In this document: piece by piece, positions 34,839-43,292 of the stretch
How the letters are laid out: every line of letters begins with the position of its first letter
How positions within the stretch are numbered: the stretch's first letter is position 1
DNA from: Echinicola sp. 20G
GTDB taxonomy: Bacteria > Bacteroidota > Bacteroidia > Cytophagales > Cyclobacteriaceae
DNA length: 64,000 nt
Direction: 5' to 3'
Assembly (NCBI RefSeq): GCF_015533855.1
Contig: NZ_AP024154.1
Coordinates: 1,181,001 to 1,245,000, forward strand
Notes under the pieces: model-generated
Database searches by the model: none
The model's input: only the letters and a program-made list of their open reading frames with translations
What the model was told of the DNA's origin: nothing
Position numbers and translations under genes: made by a program

Positions 34839-35906
34839 ATGATTGAATTGAATATGAATGCGGTAATAGGTCAGCTTTTGAAGCACTATGGTCAGGAAGA
34901 GGAAGTTACTGAGGTTAAAAAATATGGCTCTGGTCACATTCATAAAACTTTTTTAGTGGACATTCCTTCTCAGCAATATATTCTTCAAAGCTTCAATCGA
35001 AAAGTCTTTCCTTTTCCAGACCGCATTGCAGGTAATTTACAGCAAGTAAAAACTCACCTTCATGGAAAAAACCTGGAGTTTAACTTGCCCCTTCCCATGC
35101 GCACCACTGCTGGTAAGCTGTTTACAGACCATGAAAACGTCTTCTACAGGCTATTCCCTTTTGTAGAAGGGAAATGTATAGACAAGGTAGAAAACCCAAA
35201 GCAGGCTTACCTGGCCGCTCAGGCTTTTGGAGGATTCATTAAAGCTTGTGCCGGTATCACAACTGATGGTTTGGAAGAAGTTATCGAAGGTTTTCATGAC
35301 CTTTCCCTTCGCTACCGACAGTTTGAAACGGCACTCAAAAACACTCAAATTGAGTTGTCTGGAGAAGTATTGGACATGATCGAGTTCTATAAAAAGCAAG
35401 TGCTTCTGGTAAGGAAGTACAAACACTATGTTGAAACACTTCCCCTTAGGGTCACCCACAATGATACCAAGATCAACAATGTTATCTTTTCTGATGACTT
35501 CAGTAAGATAAATGCCGTAATTGATCTGGATACCGTTATGGCAGGTTATGTTTTTTATGATTTCGGTGACTTGGTGCGTACAGTGGCCTGCACTGAAGAA
35601 GAAGGTTCTGTCGAATGGAGCAAGATCGATATCGACCTTGACAAATACGCAGCTTTGCTTCAAGGCTTTGTCGAGGCCATGGACTCAGAACTATCGACAG
35701 AAGAAAAAGAATCATTGCCTTTTGGAGGAGAAATGATGGCCTGTATCATGGGACTTCGCTTTCTCACGGACTATTTAAATGGCAATATCTATTATCCAAT
35801 CAGTTACCCAGAGCATAACTTTCATCGCTCTAAAAACCAAGCGCTCTTGCTTCAAGCCCTCCAGTCAAAGCGAGAATCCATTTCATTACTGATTAAAAAT
35901 GTCTAA
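34839..35906 (+). CDS. Aminoglycoside-phosphotransferase-fold kinase, N-acetylhexosamine 1-kinase-like
   Basis: A 355-residue cytosolic protein of the APH/ChoK fold. Visible are a nucleotide-loop region GSGHIHKTFLVDI (about 26-38), YILQSFNRKVFP with the ATP-binding Lys region, RVTHNDTKINNVIF (catalytic Brenner-type motif with D about 208) and NAVIDLDTVMAG (metal-binding D about 228). The spacing and sequence of HNDTKINN with IDLDT match NahK-type anomeric kinases, which phosphorylate N-acetylhexosamines at C1. It is divergent from a sugar-type symporter and upstream of a Gfo/Idh enzyme. Other sugar kinases of the fold remain possible. Confidence 0.75.
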   Translation: MIELNMNAVIGQLLKHYGQEEEVTEVKKYGSGHIHKTFLVDIPSQQYILQSFNRKVFPFPDRIAGNLQQVKTHLHGKNLEFNLPLPMRTTAGKLFTDHENVFYRLFPFVEGKCIDKVENPKQAYLAAQAFGGFIKACAGITTDGLEEVIEGFHDLSLRYRQFETALKNTQIELSGEVLDMIEFYKKQVLLVRKYKHYVETLPLRVTHNDTKINNVIFSDDFSKINAVIDLDTVMAGYVFYDFGDLVRTVACTEEEGSVEWSKIDIDLDKYAALLQGFVEAMDSELSTEEKESLPFGGEMMACIMGLRFLTDYLNGNIYYPISYPEHNFHRSKNQALLLQALQSKRESISLLIKNV

Positions 35907-36217
35907 GATACCAATTATCTGATATAGAGGGTTCATCTGAGGCATTCCATTCTTCTTTTCCTATTCATTTGGGGGTATTTTATTCTTTAGACGTATATAA
36001 TTGAGGTAATCAAAATATTCAATTTTGATTTTAGCGTGGATTTATCACAGAAAAAAGTAGGTCTATCAAAGTTTCAGTCCATAAGAGTAATCTTTAAAGA
36101 CTTTGCTTATCTCTAGTTAGATTACTTATTTTTTTTTGTATCTTGGATAGATTATTGTAAAAAGTTAGAATTACAGAATAAAATAACGGCTTTAACCTTA
36201 TAAATAAACAGTACCCC
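35907..36217. other. Intergenic region, 311 bases
   Basis: There is no ORF of note. It contains a nine-pair inverted repeat, AATCAAAAT (36008-36016) with ATTTTGATT (36022-36030), which might be a weak terminator for the kinase gene or an operator for the Gfo/Idh gene. A T9 run occurs near 36129-36137. No consensus promoter was found. Confidence 0.5.
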
Positions 36218-37549
36218 ATGAAAAAAAGAACATTTCTTAAAAATACAGCAGCCCTTGCCGCAGTATCTATGCTCCCTGGATCAGTGTGGTCCATGGCAAA
36301 AGGTAAGAGGCTCCGTACGGCACACATAGGTGTATCCAATATGGGTATGGCGGATTTGAAAGCCATCTCTTCTCATAGTTTAGTCGATGTAGTGGGCTTA
36401 TGTGATGTGGACAGCAACGCTTTGGCAACTGCAAAAGCCATGCACCCAAAAGCAAAAACCTATGCGGATTACCGTGAAATGCTCAAAGAAATGTCAGATG
36501 AAATCGATGCAGTAATTGTATCCACTCCTGACCATACACACGCTCCAGCTTCTATGTTGGCCATGGAAAAAGGCAAACCAGTTTATTGCCAAAAACCTTT
36601 GACCCATCATGTAACAGAGGCAAGGGCGATGAAAAAATTTGCCTCAGATAACAATATCATTACCCAAATGGGTATCCAGGTGCACTCTTTTTATGACTAT
36701 AAGCTAGCAACACACCTAATCCGTGAAGGCATCATCGGTAAAGTGAAGTGCGTTAGGGCTTGGTCTCCTAAAAACTGGGGCTTTGATGGAGAGGCTCCTG
36801 AAGGATCTGATCCAGTACCAAGCACTTTGGATTGGAACTTATGGTTAGGTACTGCCCCTGAAAGAGAATACAAAAAGGGTTATTACCACACAGGAAATTG
36901 GAGAAAAGTATTGGACTACGGCTGTGGTACTTTGGGCGATATGGGTGTCCATATCTTTGACACACCTTACAATGCTTTAGAGCTTGATGTCCCAATGACC
37001 ATCAAAAACAAATGCCGCAAACCAACTGGCTTTGGCTTCCCTGAGCACAATGAAGTGACCTATACTTTCCCTCAGACCCCATATACCACCGAAACCTTGG
37101 AATGGGTATGGTATGATGGGCCTGGAGCTCCTGCTAAGCACAAAGATTTGAAATTACCTAATGGAGATGAACTGCCAGGCCAAGGCGCCATGTTTATTGG
37201 TGAAGATGGAAGACGACTACTGCTTCCTCACTTTATGCAGCTACCTAAGCTAATTATAGACGGTGAGTATAAAGAATTGGATCTTAGTGGTACCGAACAT
37301 ATTGGCCAGCCTGTGAGGGATTATGACAGTGAAGGAGAAAAGCATTACCACCAGTTTGTGGATGCTTGCTTGGGTAAAGATGAGACCAGCGCTCCGTTTG
37401 ATTATGCAGCAAGGCTGACGGAAACTATTCTGTTAGGAACCATTGCCGGTAGATTCCCGAACAAAACACTTCACTGGGATGCCAAAACAGCCCGATTTGC
37501 AGAAGAAGAAGCCAATGCACTATTGGATGCACCATACAGAGAATTTTAA
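36218..37549 (+). CDS. Gfo/Idh/MocA oxidoreductase, exported (Tat-like signal)
   Basis: A 443-residue protein with an N-terminal export signal MKKRTFLKNTAALAAVSMLP (KRTF in place of the usual RRxF, so a weak twin-arginine motif). The Rossmann motif TAHIGVSNMGMADLKAI, the catalytic loop KPVYCQKPLTHHV (K about 121), and a C-terminal domain with LWLGTAPEREYKKGYYHTGN and GCGTLGDMGVHIFDT follow. This subgroup is abundant in Bacteroidota and Planctomycetes and acts on sugars in the periplasm with tightly bound NAD, often near carbohydrate genes. Monocistronic; terminator at 37571-37597. Confidence 0.9.
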   Translation: MKKRTFLKNTAALAAVSMLPGSVWSMAKGKRLRTAHIGVSNMGMADLKAISSHSLVDVVGLCDVDSNALATAKAMHPKAKTYADYREMLKEMSDEIDAVIVSTPDHTHAPASMLAMEKGKPVYCQKPLTHHVTEARAMKKFASDNNIITQMGIQVHSFYDYKLATHLIREGIIGKVKCVRAWSPKNWGFDGEAPEGSDPVPSTLDWNLWLGTAPEREYKKGYYHTGNWRKVLDYGCGTLGDMGVHIFDTPYNALELDVPMTIKNKCRKPTGFGFPEHNEVTYTFPQTPYTTETLEWVWYDGPGAPAKHKDLKLPNGDELPGQGAMFIGEDGRRLLLPHFMQLPKLIIDGEYKELDLSGTEHIGQPVRDYDSEGEKHYHQFVDACLGKDETSAPFDYAARLTETILLGTIAGRFPNKTLHWDAKTARFAEEEANALLDAPYREF

Positions 37550-37570
37550 TATGTATTAGTTGATTGATTT

Positions 37571-37597
37571 AAAAAGGGGGCTTCGGTCCCTTTTTTT
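37571..37597 (+). terminator. UUCG-tetraloop terminator
   Basis: A-rich 5' arm and GGGGG, closing C(TTCG)G tetraloop at 37581-37586, then TCCC and T7. A strong terminator 22 bases after the Gfo/Idh stop. Confidence 0.9.
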
Positions 37598-37655
37598 ATG
37601 CACTAATTGACCACCATCCATTTGACTTACTCATAAGTGAACCTTAATTTATGTT

Positions 37656-38651
37656 ATGAAAAAGTCTCTATTCCTTGTTTCTTTATCCATCATACTTTTT
37701 ACACATTGTCAAAAGGCCAGGCAAGAAAGCGTTTCAGAAGATATTTTTGACCGTGTCAGAAACCTGCCAGACAGTATCAAAATAAATGACATCACCATTT
37801 ATAACCTTTTCAAGTATCAAATCCTGGCCCACCGCGAAAATAGCTATGACAGCACCATGGTCATCGAAAAGGTTTTTGAAAGACATCCTAAAATCTGGAA
37901 GGAACTCTATGGGGTACTTTTTGATTCTGTCCGATTTTCCACAGAAGCAGGAATGATCAGTTGGAACAAAGACATCTATCAAGATCACTTGGATACTATT
38001 GAATCAAGAATAGATCAGTTACTTGAAGTAAATTTTGATTCTACGCTTAAAGCAAGCTTGACAGGATTAAAAAGACTGACTGGAAGAACCCCTGAAAATG
38101 TAAAACTGAGTATCATATTGTCCCCAGTAGAAGGAATCGGCTTTGGGGGAATGGAAAATGATGCTTTTATCCTTGACCTTTTGGATAGTAATTTCGATGT
38201 GATCAACATGGTTGAAGAAGGCATTCCCCATGAACTGAACCATTTCATTTATGAGCCTACCCGTGCAAATGACCCTGACAAAGAAAGTCCCCTGCGTTTA
38301 TGTATTGATGAAGGCTTTGCTTGTTATTACACCTATCGCTATTTCGATGGAGGAATTACAAAAGCACAAGCCGTAGAGCAAATGAGTGAAGCCGAGTGGC
38401 AATGGTATCTTGATCACGAAAAGGAAATTTTTGAACAATGTGCACCGCATTTCTTTCAATCCGGTGAAGACGACCCTTTACGTCAATTGGGAAAAGAAAT
38501 GGGTGCTCCCAAAACACTATTTTACTGGCTTGGCTTTAGGATTATTGAAAAGTACGTCCAAAATCATGGCAAAGGCTCTTGGAAGGATATCTATGAATTG
38601 CCTATCAAAGATGTCTTGGAGCAAAGTAACTATGCCGAATCTTTAAGGTAA
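37656..38651 (+). CDS. Putative zinc metalloprotease lipoprotein with HELNH motif
   Basis: A 331-residue exported lipoprotein (lipobox FTHC, C18). The N-terminal half is helical. The gluzincin-type active site EGIPHELNHFIYEP has H192-E193-x-x-H196, and a likely third ligand Glu lies in CIDEGFACYYTYRYF about 25 residues later, as in DUF2268-like predicted zinc proteases. The C-terminal helices (FYWLGFRIIEKY) fit that group. It acts in the periplasm or at the surface; substrate unknown. It stands alone between a terminator and recG. Confidence 0.75.
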   Translation: MKKSLFLVSLSIILFTHCQKARQESVSEDIFDRVRNLPDSIKINDITIYNLFKYQILAHRENSYDSTMVIEKVFERHPKIWKELYGVLFDSVRFSTEAGMISWNKDIYQDHLDTIESRIDQLLEVNFDSTLKASLTGLKRLTGRTPENVKLSIILSPVEGIGFGGMENDAFILDLLDSNFDVINMVEEGIPHELNHFIYEPTRANDPDKESPLRLCIDEGFACYYTYRYFDGGITKAQAVEQMSEAEWQWYLDHEKEIFEQCAPHFFQSGEDDPLRQLGKEMGAPKTLFYWLGFRIIEKYVQNHGKGSWKDIYELPIKDVLEQSNYAESLR

Positions 38652-38814
38652 AGTCAACTTAATTATTCTATTGAAAAAGTATAGGTGAGCAAAGAAGAAG
38701 CCCTAGCTAAATACCTCCAACAGGTACACAGGATTTACCAATAATCGCTAACATCTATAGCTTTTCACACGATTAAAAATTAATTTGTGGCCTAATTTAA
38801 ACTGACACCAAGAA

Positions 38815-38819
38815 AGGAG
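38815..38819 (+). promoter_or_regulatory. Shine-Dalgarno-like site deciding the recG start
   Basis: AGGAG four bases before the TTG at 38824. Shine-Dalgarno sites are rare in this phylum. It matters because the frame upstream reaches a TGA at 38803-38805 with no ATG. Confidence 0.6.
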
Positions 38820-38823
38820 TACA

Positions 38824-40917
38824 TTGCCGGGATTCTTTGATACCAAAATTGAGTTTCTAAAGGGAGTAGGACCACAAAAAGCCGCCTTGATCAATAAGGA
38901 ACTTAATATTTTTACCTTTGGAGAACTTCTCCAACACTATCCTTTCCGGTATGAGGATCGCACCAAATTTTACAAAATCAACCAGATCAATGGTAACCTG
39001 GAACATGTTCAGGTAATTGCTAAAGTCCGACGACTTGAAACGATTGGTTTGGCCCGTAAAAAACGATTGGTCGCCTACATCGAAGATGAGACTGGCGAGA
39101 TGGAGCTTACTTGGTTCAAAGGCATCCAATGGGTAGCCAAAAAACTCTTGCCTGGTGCCACTTATATTTTCTTTGGAAAACCCAACCAGTATGGCCGCAA
39201 ATTTAGCATTGCCCATCCAGAAATGGAACCCTTAACAGCTGCCCAGGAAGAAAAAAGCTCTTTTCAACCAGTTTATCCTACGACAGAGAAACTGCGGGTA
39301 AAGTACCTGGACAGCAAGGGAATTTCCAGAATTATGGCCACCTTGGTCCAAAACGCGTATCCCCAAATTCAGGAAACATTGCCTGACGATGTCTTACGTC
39401 GTTTTAACCTGACAGCCAAAAATGATGCCCTCAAGCAAATCCACTTTCCCGATGATCCAGAAAGGCTCAAAAGAGCCAGATTTCGGCTAAAATTTGAGGA
39501 ATTCTTCTTCGTGCAGCTAAGGCTTCTCAAATTAAAATTGACCAGGACTGAAAAATTTAAAGGACAAGTCCTCACACAAATTGAGCTGCTGAACCAATTT
39601 TACAAGGACCATCTTCCCTTTGACCTTACCAATGCACAAAAACGGGTCATTCGAGAATCCTATAATGATATGCGTTCTGGCAAGCAGATGAACCGGCTTA
39701 TTCAAGGCGATGTGGGCAGTGGCAAGACCATTGTTGCTTTTATCTGTGCACTGATCGCCATCAGCTCTGGCGCACAGACTTGTCTAATGGCCCCAACTGA
39801 GATTTTGGCCACACAACACTTTGAAGGACTTAAGGAGTTTGCTGATATGATGGGGCTGCGTATTGATCTTTTGACTGGCTCTACCAAAAAATCAGCGCGC
39901 AAAAGGATCCATGGAGAGCTTTTAAATGGGCAATTGCATATCCTGATCGGCACACATGCCTTGTTAGAAGATGTGGTGCAGTTTCAAAATCTAGGACTAG
40001 CCATTGTAGATGAGCAGCACCGCTTTGGAGTAGCACAGCGCGCCAAGCTTTGGGCTAAAAACAAAAACTACTATCCTCATGTCTTGGTCATGACCGCTAC
40101 GCCCATTCCAAGAACCTTGGCCATGACACTATATGGAGACTTGGACATCTCGGTTATCGATGAGCTTCCCGCAGGAAGAAAGCCTATCCAAACTATCCAT
40201 CGCTTTGACAAAGACCGACTGAAAGTCTTTGGTTTTATGAAAAAGGAAATCGAATTGGGCAGGCAAATCTATGTGGTCTATCCGTTGATCGAAGACTCTG
40301 AAAAAATGGACCTCAAAAGCCTTATGGATGGTTATGAAAGTATTTGTCGGGCTTTTCCCCAATATCCTGTTAGCATCGTCCATGGCAATATGAAACCGGC
40401 CGATAAGGAATTTGAGATGCAACGTTTTGTAAAGAACGAAACCAAAATCATGGTGGCCACCACTGTGATTGAAGTGGGGGTAAATGTACCCAATGCTTCA
40501 GTCATGGTCATTGAAAATGCAGAGCGTTTTGGCTTATCCCAACTCCACCAGCTTCGGGGAAGGGTTGGCCGGGGAGCAGAACAGTCTTACTGTATCCTGA
40601 TGAGCAAATATGAACTTTCCAAGGACAGCCGCGTAAGGCTGGACACCATGGTAAGAACCAATAACGGTTTTGAGATTGCTGATGTGGACCTCAAGCTTCG
40701 CGGACCGGGCGATCTGATGGGCACCCAACAAAGTGGGGTAGCCGACCTGCTCATAGCAGACCTCAGCAAAGACGCCCCCATCCTCACCATGGCCAGAGAT
40801 GCTGCGCAAGCACTTATCCAAGAAGACCCAAATCTACAGCTTCCACAAAATGCCATGGTTTTAAGGCAAATCAAAAACCAGAAGAAACACGCAGTCAATT
40901 GGAGTAGGATTAGCTAA
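38824..40917 (+). CDS. recG: ATP-dependent DNA helicase RecG
   Basis: A 697-residue helicase that reverses stalled forks and processes Holliday junctions. The N-terminal wedge/OB domain (about 1-230, FLKGVGPQKAALINKELNIF, YEDETGEMELTWF-like strand) is followed by the superfamily 2 motor: motif I GDVGSGKTIVAF, motif II VDEQHRFGVAQR, motif III VMTATPIPRT, motif V TTVIEVGVNVPNA and motif VI QLHQLRGRVGRG. The TRG-like C-terminus has GDLMGTQQSG. The start must be TTG 38824: no in-frame ATG lies between the upstream stop and the conserved N-terminus, and AGGAG precedes it. The length is normal. Confidence 0.96.
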   Translation: MPGFFDTKIEFLKGVGPQKAALINKELNIFTFGELLQHYPFRYEDRTKFYKINQINGNLEHVQVIAKVRRLETIGLARKKRLVAYIEDETGEMELTWFKGIQWVAKKLLPGATYIFFGKPNQYGRKFSIAHPEMEPLTAAQEEKSSFQPVYPTTEKLRVKYLDSKGISRIMATLVQNAYPQIQETLPDDVLRRFNLTAKNDALKQIHFPDDPERLKRARFRLKFEEFFFVQLRLLKLKLTRTEKFKGQVLTQIELLNQFYKDHLPFDLTNAQKRVIRESYNDMRSGKQMNRLIQGDVGSGKTIVAFICALIAISSGAQTCLMAPTEILATQHFEGLKEFADMMGLRIDLLTGSTKKSARKRIHGELLNGQLHILIGTHALLEDVVQFQNLGLAIVDEQHRFGVAQRAKLWAKNKNYYPHVLVMTATPIPRTLAMTLYGDLDISVIDELPAGRKPIQTIHRFDKDRLKVFGFMKKEIELGRQIYVVYPLIEDSEKMDLKSLMDGYESICRAFPQYPVSIVHGNMKPADKEFEMQRFVKNETKIMVATTVIEVGVNVPNASVMVIENAERFGLSQLHQLRGRVGRGAEQSYCILMSKYELSKDSRVRLDTMVRTNNGFEIADVDLKLRGPGDLMGTQQSGVADLLIADLSKDAPILTMARDAAQALIQEDPNLQLPQNAMVLRQIKNQKKHAVNWSRIS

Positions 40918-40926
40918 AATAAAAAA

Positions 40927-40957
40927 AACCACCCCCAGGTAAAACCTGAGAGCGGTT
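40927..40957 (-). terminator. Fucosidase terminator
   Basis: Imperfect stem between 40927-40940 and 40944-40957 (core CAGGT-AAA-ACCTG, three mismatches below it). A T8 run follows on the minus strand, 22 bases past the fucosidase stop. Confidence 0.65.
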
Positions 40958-40978
40958 AAGTATATAAACCAGTTTTAT

Positions 40979-43033
40979 TTATTTCGTAATTATGCCGATC
41001 TCCGCAAAGGAGGCCTCTTTTCCATCCAATGTCTTAGTTGCCTTTAGTTTGATAAACCTAGCTGGAACCGCATCAAAGCTTATTTTCTGCTCTATTGGGC
41101 TGTTGGCAATGTTTCCAAATTCTCCAGCGCTAACTGTCTTCCATTGCTTACCATCTGTGCTCACAGCAAAATCATAATGAGAAATCACACCAGACATATA
41201 GCGGTTTTGCATAGGCATATAGGTAAAGCCTTTTAAGCTTACTGCCTCAGCCAAATCGATCACTATCTCATCACTTTCACTGATGTAATTGGTGTAATCA
41301 TTTTCATCGATCGCCTGTGCCGCCTTTTCTCCCCCTCCGATTACTTCCCAGTTGACTTTGGCCAAATCCAAATCAGCTCTGCTAGGCTCACTCACTTTGC
41401 CTGAAGTTTTGTCCACAGCAATGGCCTTGACCGTATGGGCAGTTTTGATTTCAAACGCCCCCTCATATTTGTTAGAGCTTTCGGAAGGGTCACTGCCATC
41501 AGTGGTATAATAAATATCCACTCCTTGGTCTGGCACTTCCAAACTCACCATTCCTTCTACTGTTCGTTTTATTTCAGGAGCTAGAACTACCTTCGGTGCA
41601 TTATAGATGGCTACCTTTGAAATCGTAGGTGCAGCTTTCGCATCTTTGACAGTGAACCTTACTGCAGTAGCAGTTACATCAGGAAATCTCAAAATCCGCT
41701 TGTAACCTATGGTAGTTTCATCAGCAATCTGCTCCCAACCACCTTCTGTCTCTGCCTCCACAGTAAATGCTTTAACTCTTTGTCCCAAAGGAATGTACTC
41801 CTGAACCAAAAAACGATTAAAGGTGGTCGGCTCACCAAATGAAATGGTCAATGCCCCAGATACTTCTCCATCAGCTGTGGCCCAGTAAGTTGCTGGATCA
41901 TCATCCAAGACCATCTCTGCTTCAAAGCCATGGCCTCTTTCCACTGTAGCTGAAACATCCAGATCTGCTCTTGCCAGGTTATTGGCAAAATCCTCCTTCA
42001 CTTTCTCAGCCAACTTCAATACTTGCTCCACATCCCTTTCATGAATCAAACCTCTCTTATCAACAGGGAAGTTGAGGAGAAATGAACCATTTCGGCCTAT
42101 ACTTTCATAATAGATGTCCAAAAGTTCAGGTAAAGATTTCACTTTATGGTCTTCATATTCATGATAATACCAACCTGGACGAATGGAGACATCCACCTCT
42201 GCAGGAACCCAGTGTGTTCCATCTTCCTGGCCATCTGCATAGTCCGTGTGGTAATTAGGCATACCTCCATAAATTTCATCACGCAATAAGTTTGACCAGG
42301 TGGTTTTGTAAGCATGGCCTTCTTCGTTCCCTACCCATCTGACATCTGGTCCAGCATCACTAAAGATCACCGCATTGGGTTGAAGCTCACGAATGATCTT
42401 ATACGTATTTTCCCAATCATAATAGCTTTTTTTATCTACCCTTCTTTCTTCATTGGCTCCACCATAGTATCCGGTACCACCATTCGCACCATCAAACCAA
42501 ACTTCAAAAACATCCCCATAATTGGTCAATAGTTCACGAAGCTGGGCACGGAAAATTTCTATGTACTCTGGCGTTCCATAATCTTCATTGTTCCGATCCC
42601 ATGGAGATAGGTAAACACCAAATTTTAACCCATATTCTTTACAAGCCTCAGAAAGCTCCTTCAAGACATCTCCTTTACCATCTTTCCAAGTGGAGCTTTT
42701 TACAGAATGATCCGTAGTGGCTGTTGGCCAAAGACAAAAACCGTCATGGTGCTTCGCTGTCAAAATGATGCCCTTCATGCCTGCCTCTTTGGCTACTCGA
42801 GCCCATTGACGACAGTCCAGTGCGGAAGGATTAAAAGTCTTTGGATCTTCATCTCCCATACCCCACTCCATATTCGTGAAGGTATTCATATTGAAATGGA
42901 CAAAAGCATAAAACTCCATGTCTTGCCATGCTAACTGTCTTTCTGAAGGTACTGATTCCACCGGAGCCGGTGGTGCTACTTTCTCACTCTGACAGGCAAC
43001 TGCCAGAAGCAATAATATTAGATACTTTTTCAT
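40979..43033 (-). CDS. GH29 alpha-L-fucosidase lipoprotein with CBM-like domains
   Basis: A 684-residue exported lipoprotein (lipobox LAVAC, C14). The GH29 catalytic TIM barrel spans about 30-345: WARVAKEAGMKGIILTAKHH, FCLWPTATTDHSV, GLKFGVYLSPWDRN, and VFEVWFDGANGGTG with nucleophile D181. It is followed by a galactose-binding F5/8-type-C domain (about 365-475), a chitobiase-type C-terminal domain (YYTTDGSDPSESSNKYEGAF, about 490-545) and a second F5/8-C-like domain to the end. It releases alpha-L-fucose from glycans. No SusC/D or fucose-use operon flanks it. Confidence 0.93.
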   Translation of the reverse strand: MKKYLILLLLAVACQSEKVAPPAPVESVPSERQLAWQDMEFYAFVHFNMNTFTNMEWGMGDEDPKTFNPSALDCRQWARVAKEAGMKGIILTAKHHDGFCLWPTATTDHSVKSSTWKDGKGDVLKELSEACKEYGLKFGVYLSPWDRNNEDYGTPEYIEIFRAQLRELLTNYGDVFEVWFDGANGGTGYYGGANEERRVDKKSYYDWENTYKIIRELQPNAVIFSDAGPDVRWVGNEEGHAYKTTWSNLLRDEIYGGMPNYHTDYADGQEDGTHWVPAEVDVSIRPGWYYHEYEDHKVKSLPELLDIYYESIGRNGSFLLNFPVDKRGLIHERDVEQVLKLAEKVKEDFANNLARADLDVSATVERGHGFEAEMVLDDDPATYWATADGEVSGALTISFGEPTTFNRFLVQEYIPLGQRVKAFTVEAETEGGWEQIADETTIGYKRILRFPDVTATAVRFTVKDAKAAPTISKVAIYNAPKVVLAPEIKRTVEGMVSLEVPDQGVDIYYTTDGSDPSESSNKYEGAFEIKTAHTVKAIAVDKTSGKVSEPSRADLDLAKVNWEVIGGGEKAAQAIDENDYTNYISESDEIVIDLAEAVSLKGFTYMPMQNRYMSGVISHYDFAVSTDGKQWKTVSAGEFGNIANSPIEQKISFDAVPARFIKLKATKTLDGKEASFAEIGIITK

Positions 43034-43292
43034 TATGGGGTTTTAAGGTTGATCTACTAATATAAGTATTTGTAAAGTAGGATGAATGTATTTTAACTGA
43101 TTTAGAAAATTTTTAGTAAATACATGCAAAAATTGTACGCATTAAGGCAAAAGCACTAGTCCTTATCCAAAAATTTTCAATTATCTATCTTGAACCATTT
43201 ATATAAAAAATTAAAAGATCTTCGAAGATTGCGAACAAATTAATGTCCTTTTGGCTTCTTTTGGTTAGCATTTATATGGTTATGTTTACATC

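Noticed and set aside
35151..35663. A 170-codon frame opposite the NahK-like kinase
   Set aside because: Antisense shadow; the plus-strand frame has clear kinase motifs.
36008..36030. Inverted repeat after the kinase gene as a strong terminator
   Set aside because: The nine-pair stem is all A/T except one pair and lacks a clean T run; recorded only within the intergenic entry.
38685..38744. A 19-codon GTG-start ORF (KEEALAKYLQQVHRIYQ) between the HELNH protease and recG
   Set aside because: Too short and with a weak start; composition is peptide-like, so it may be a gene remnant, but nothing else supports it.
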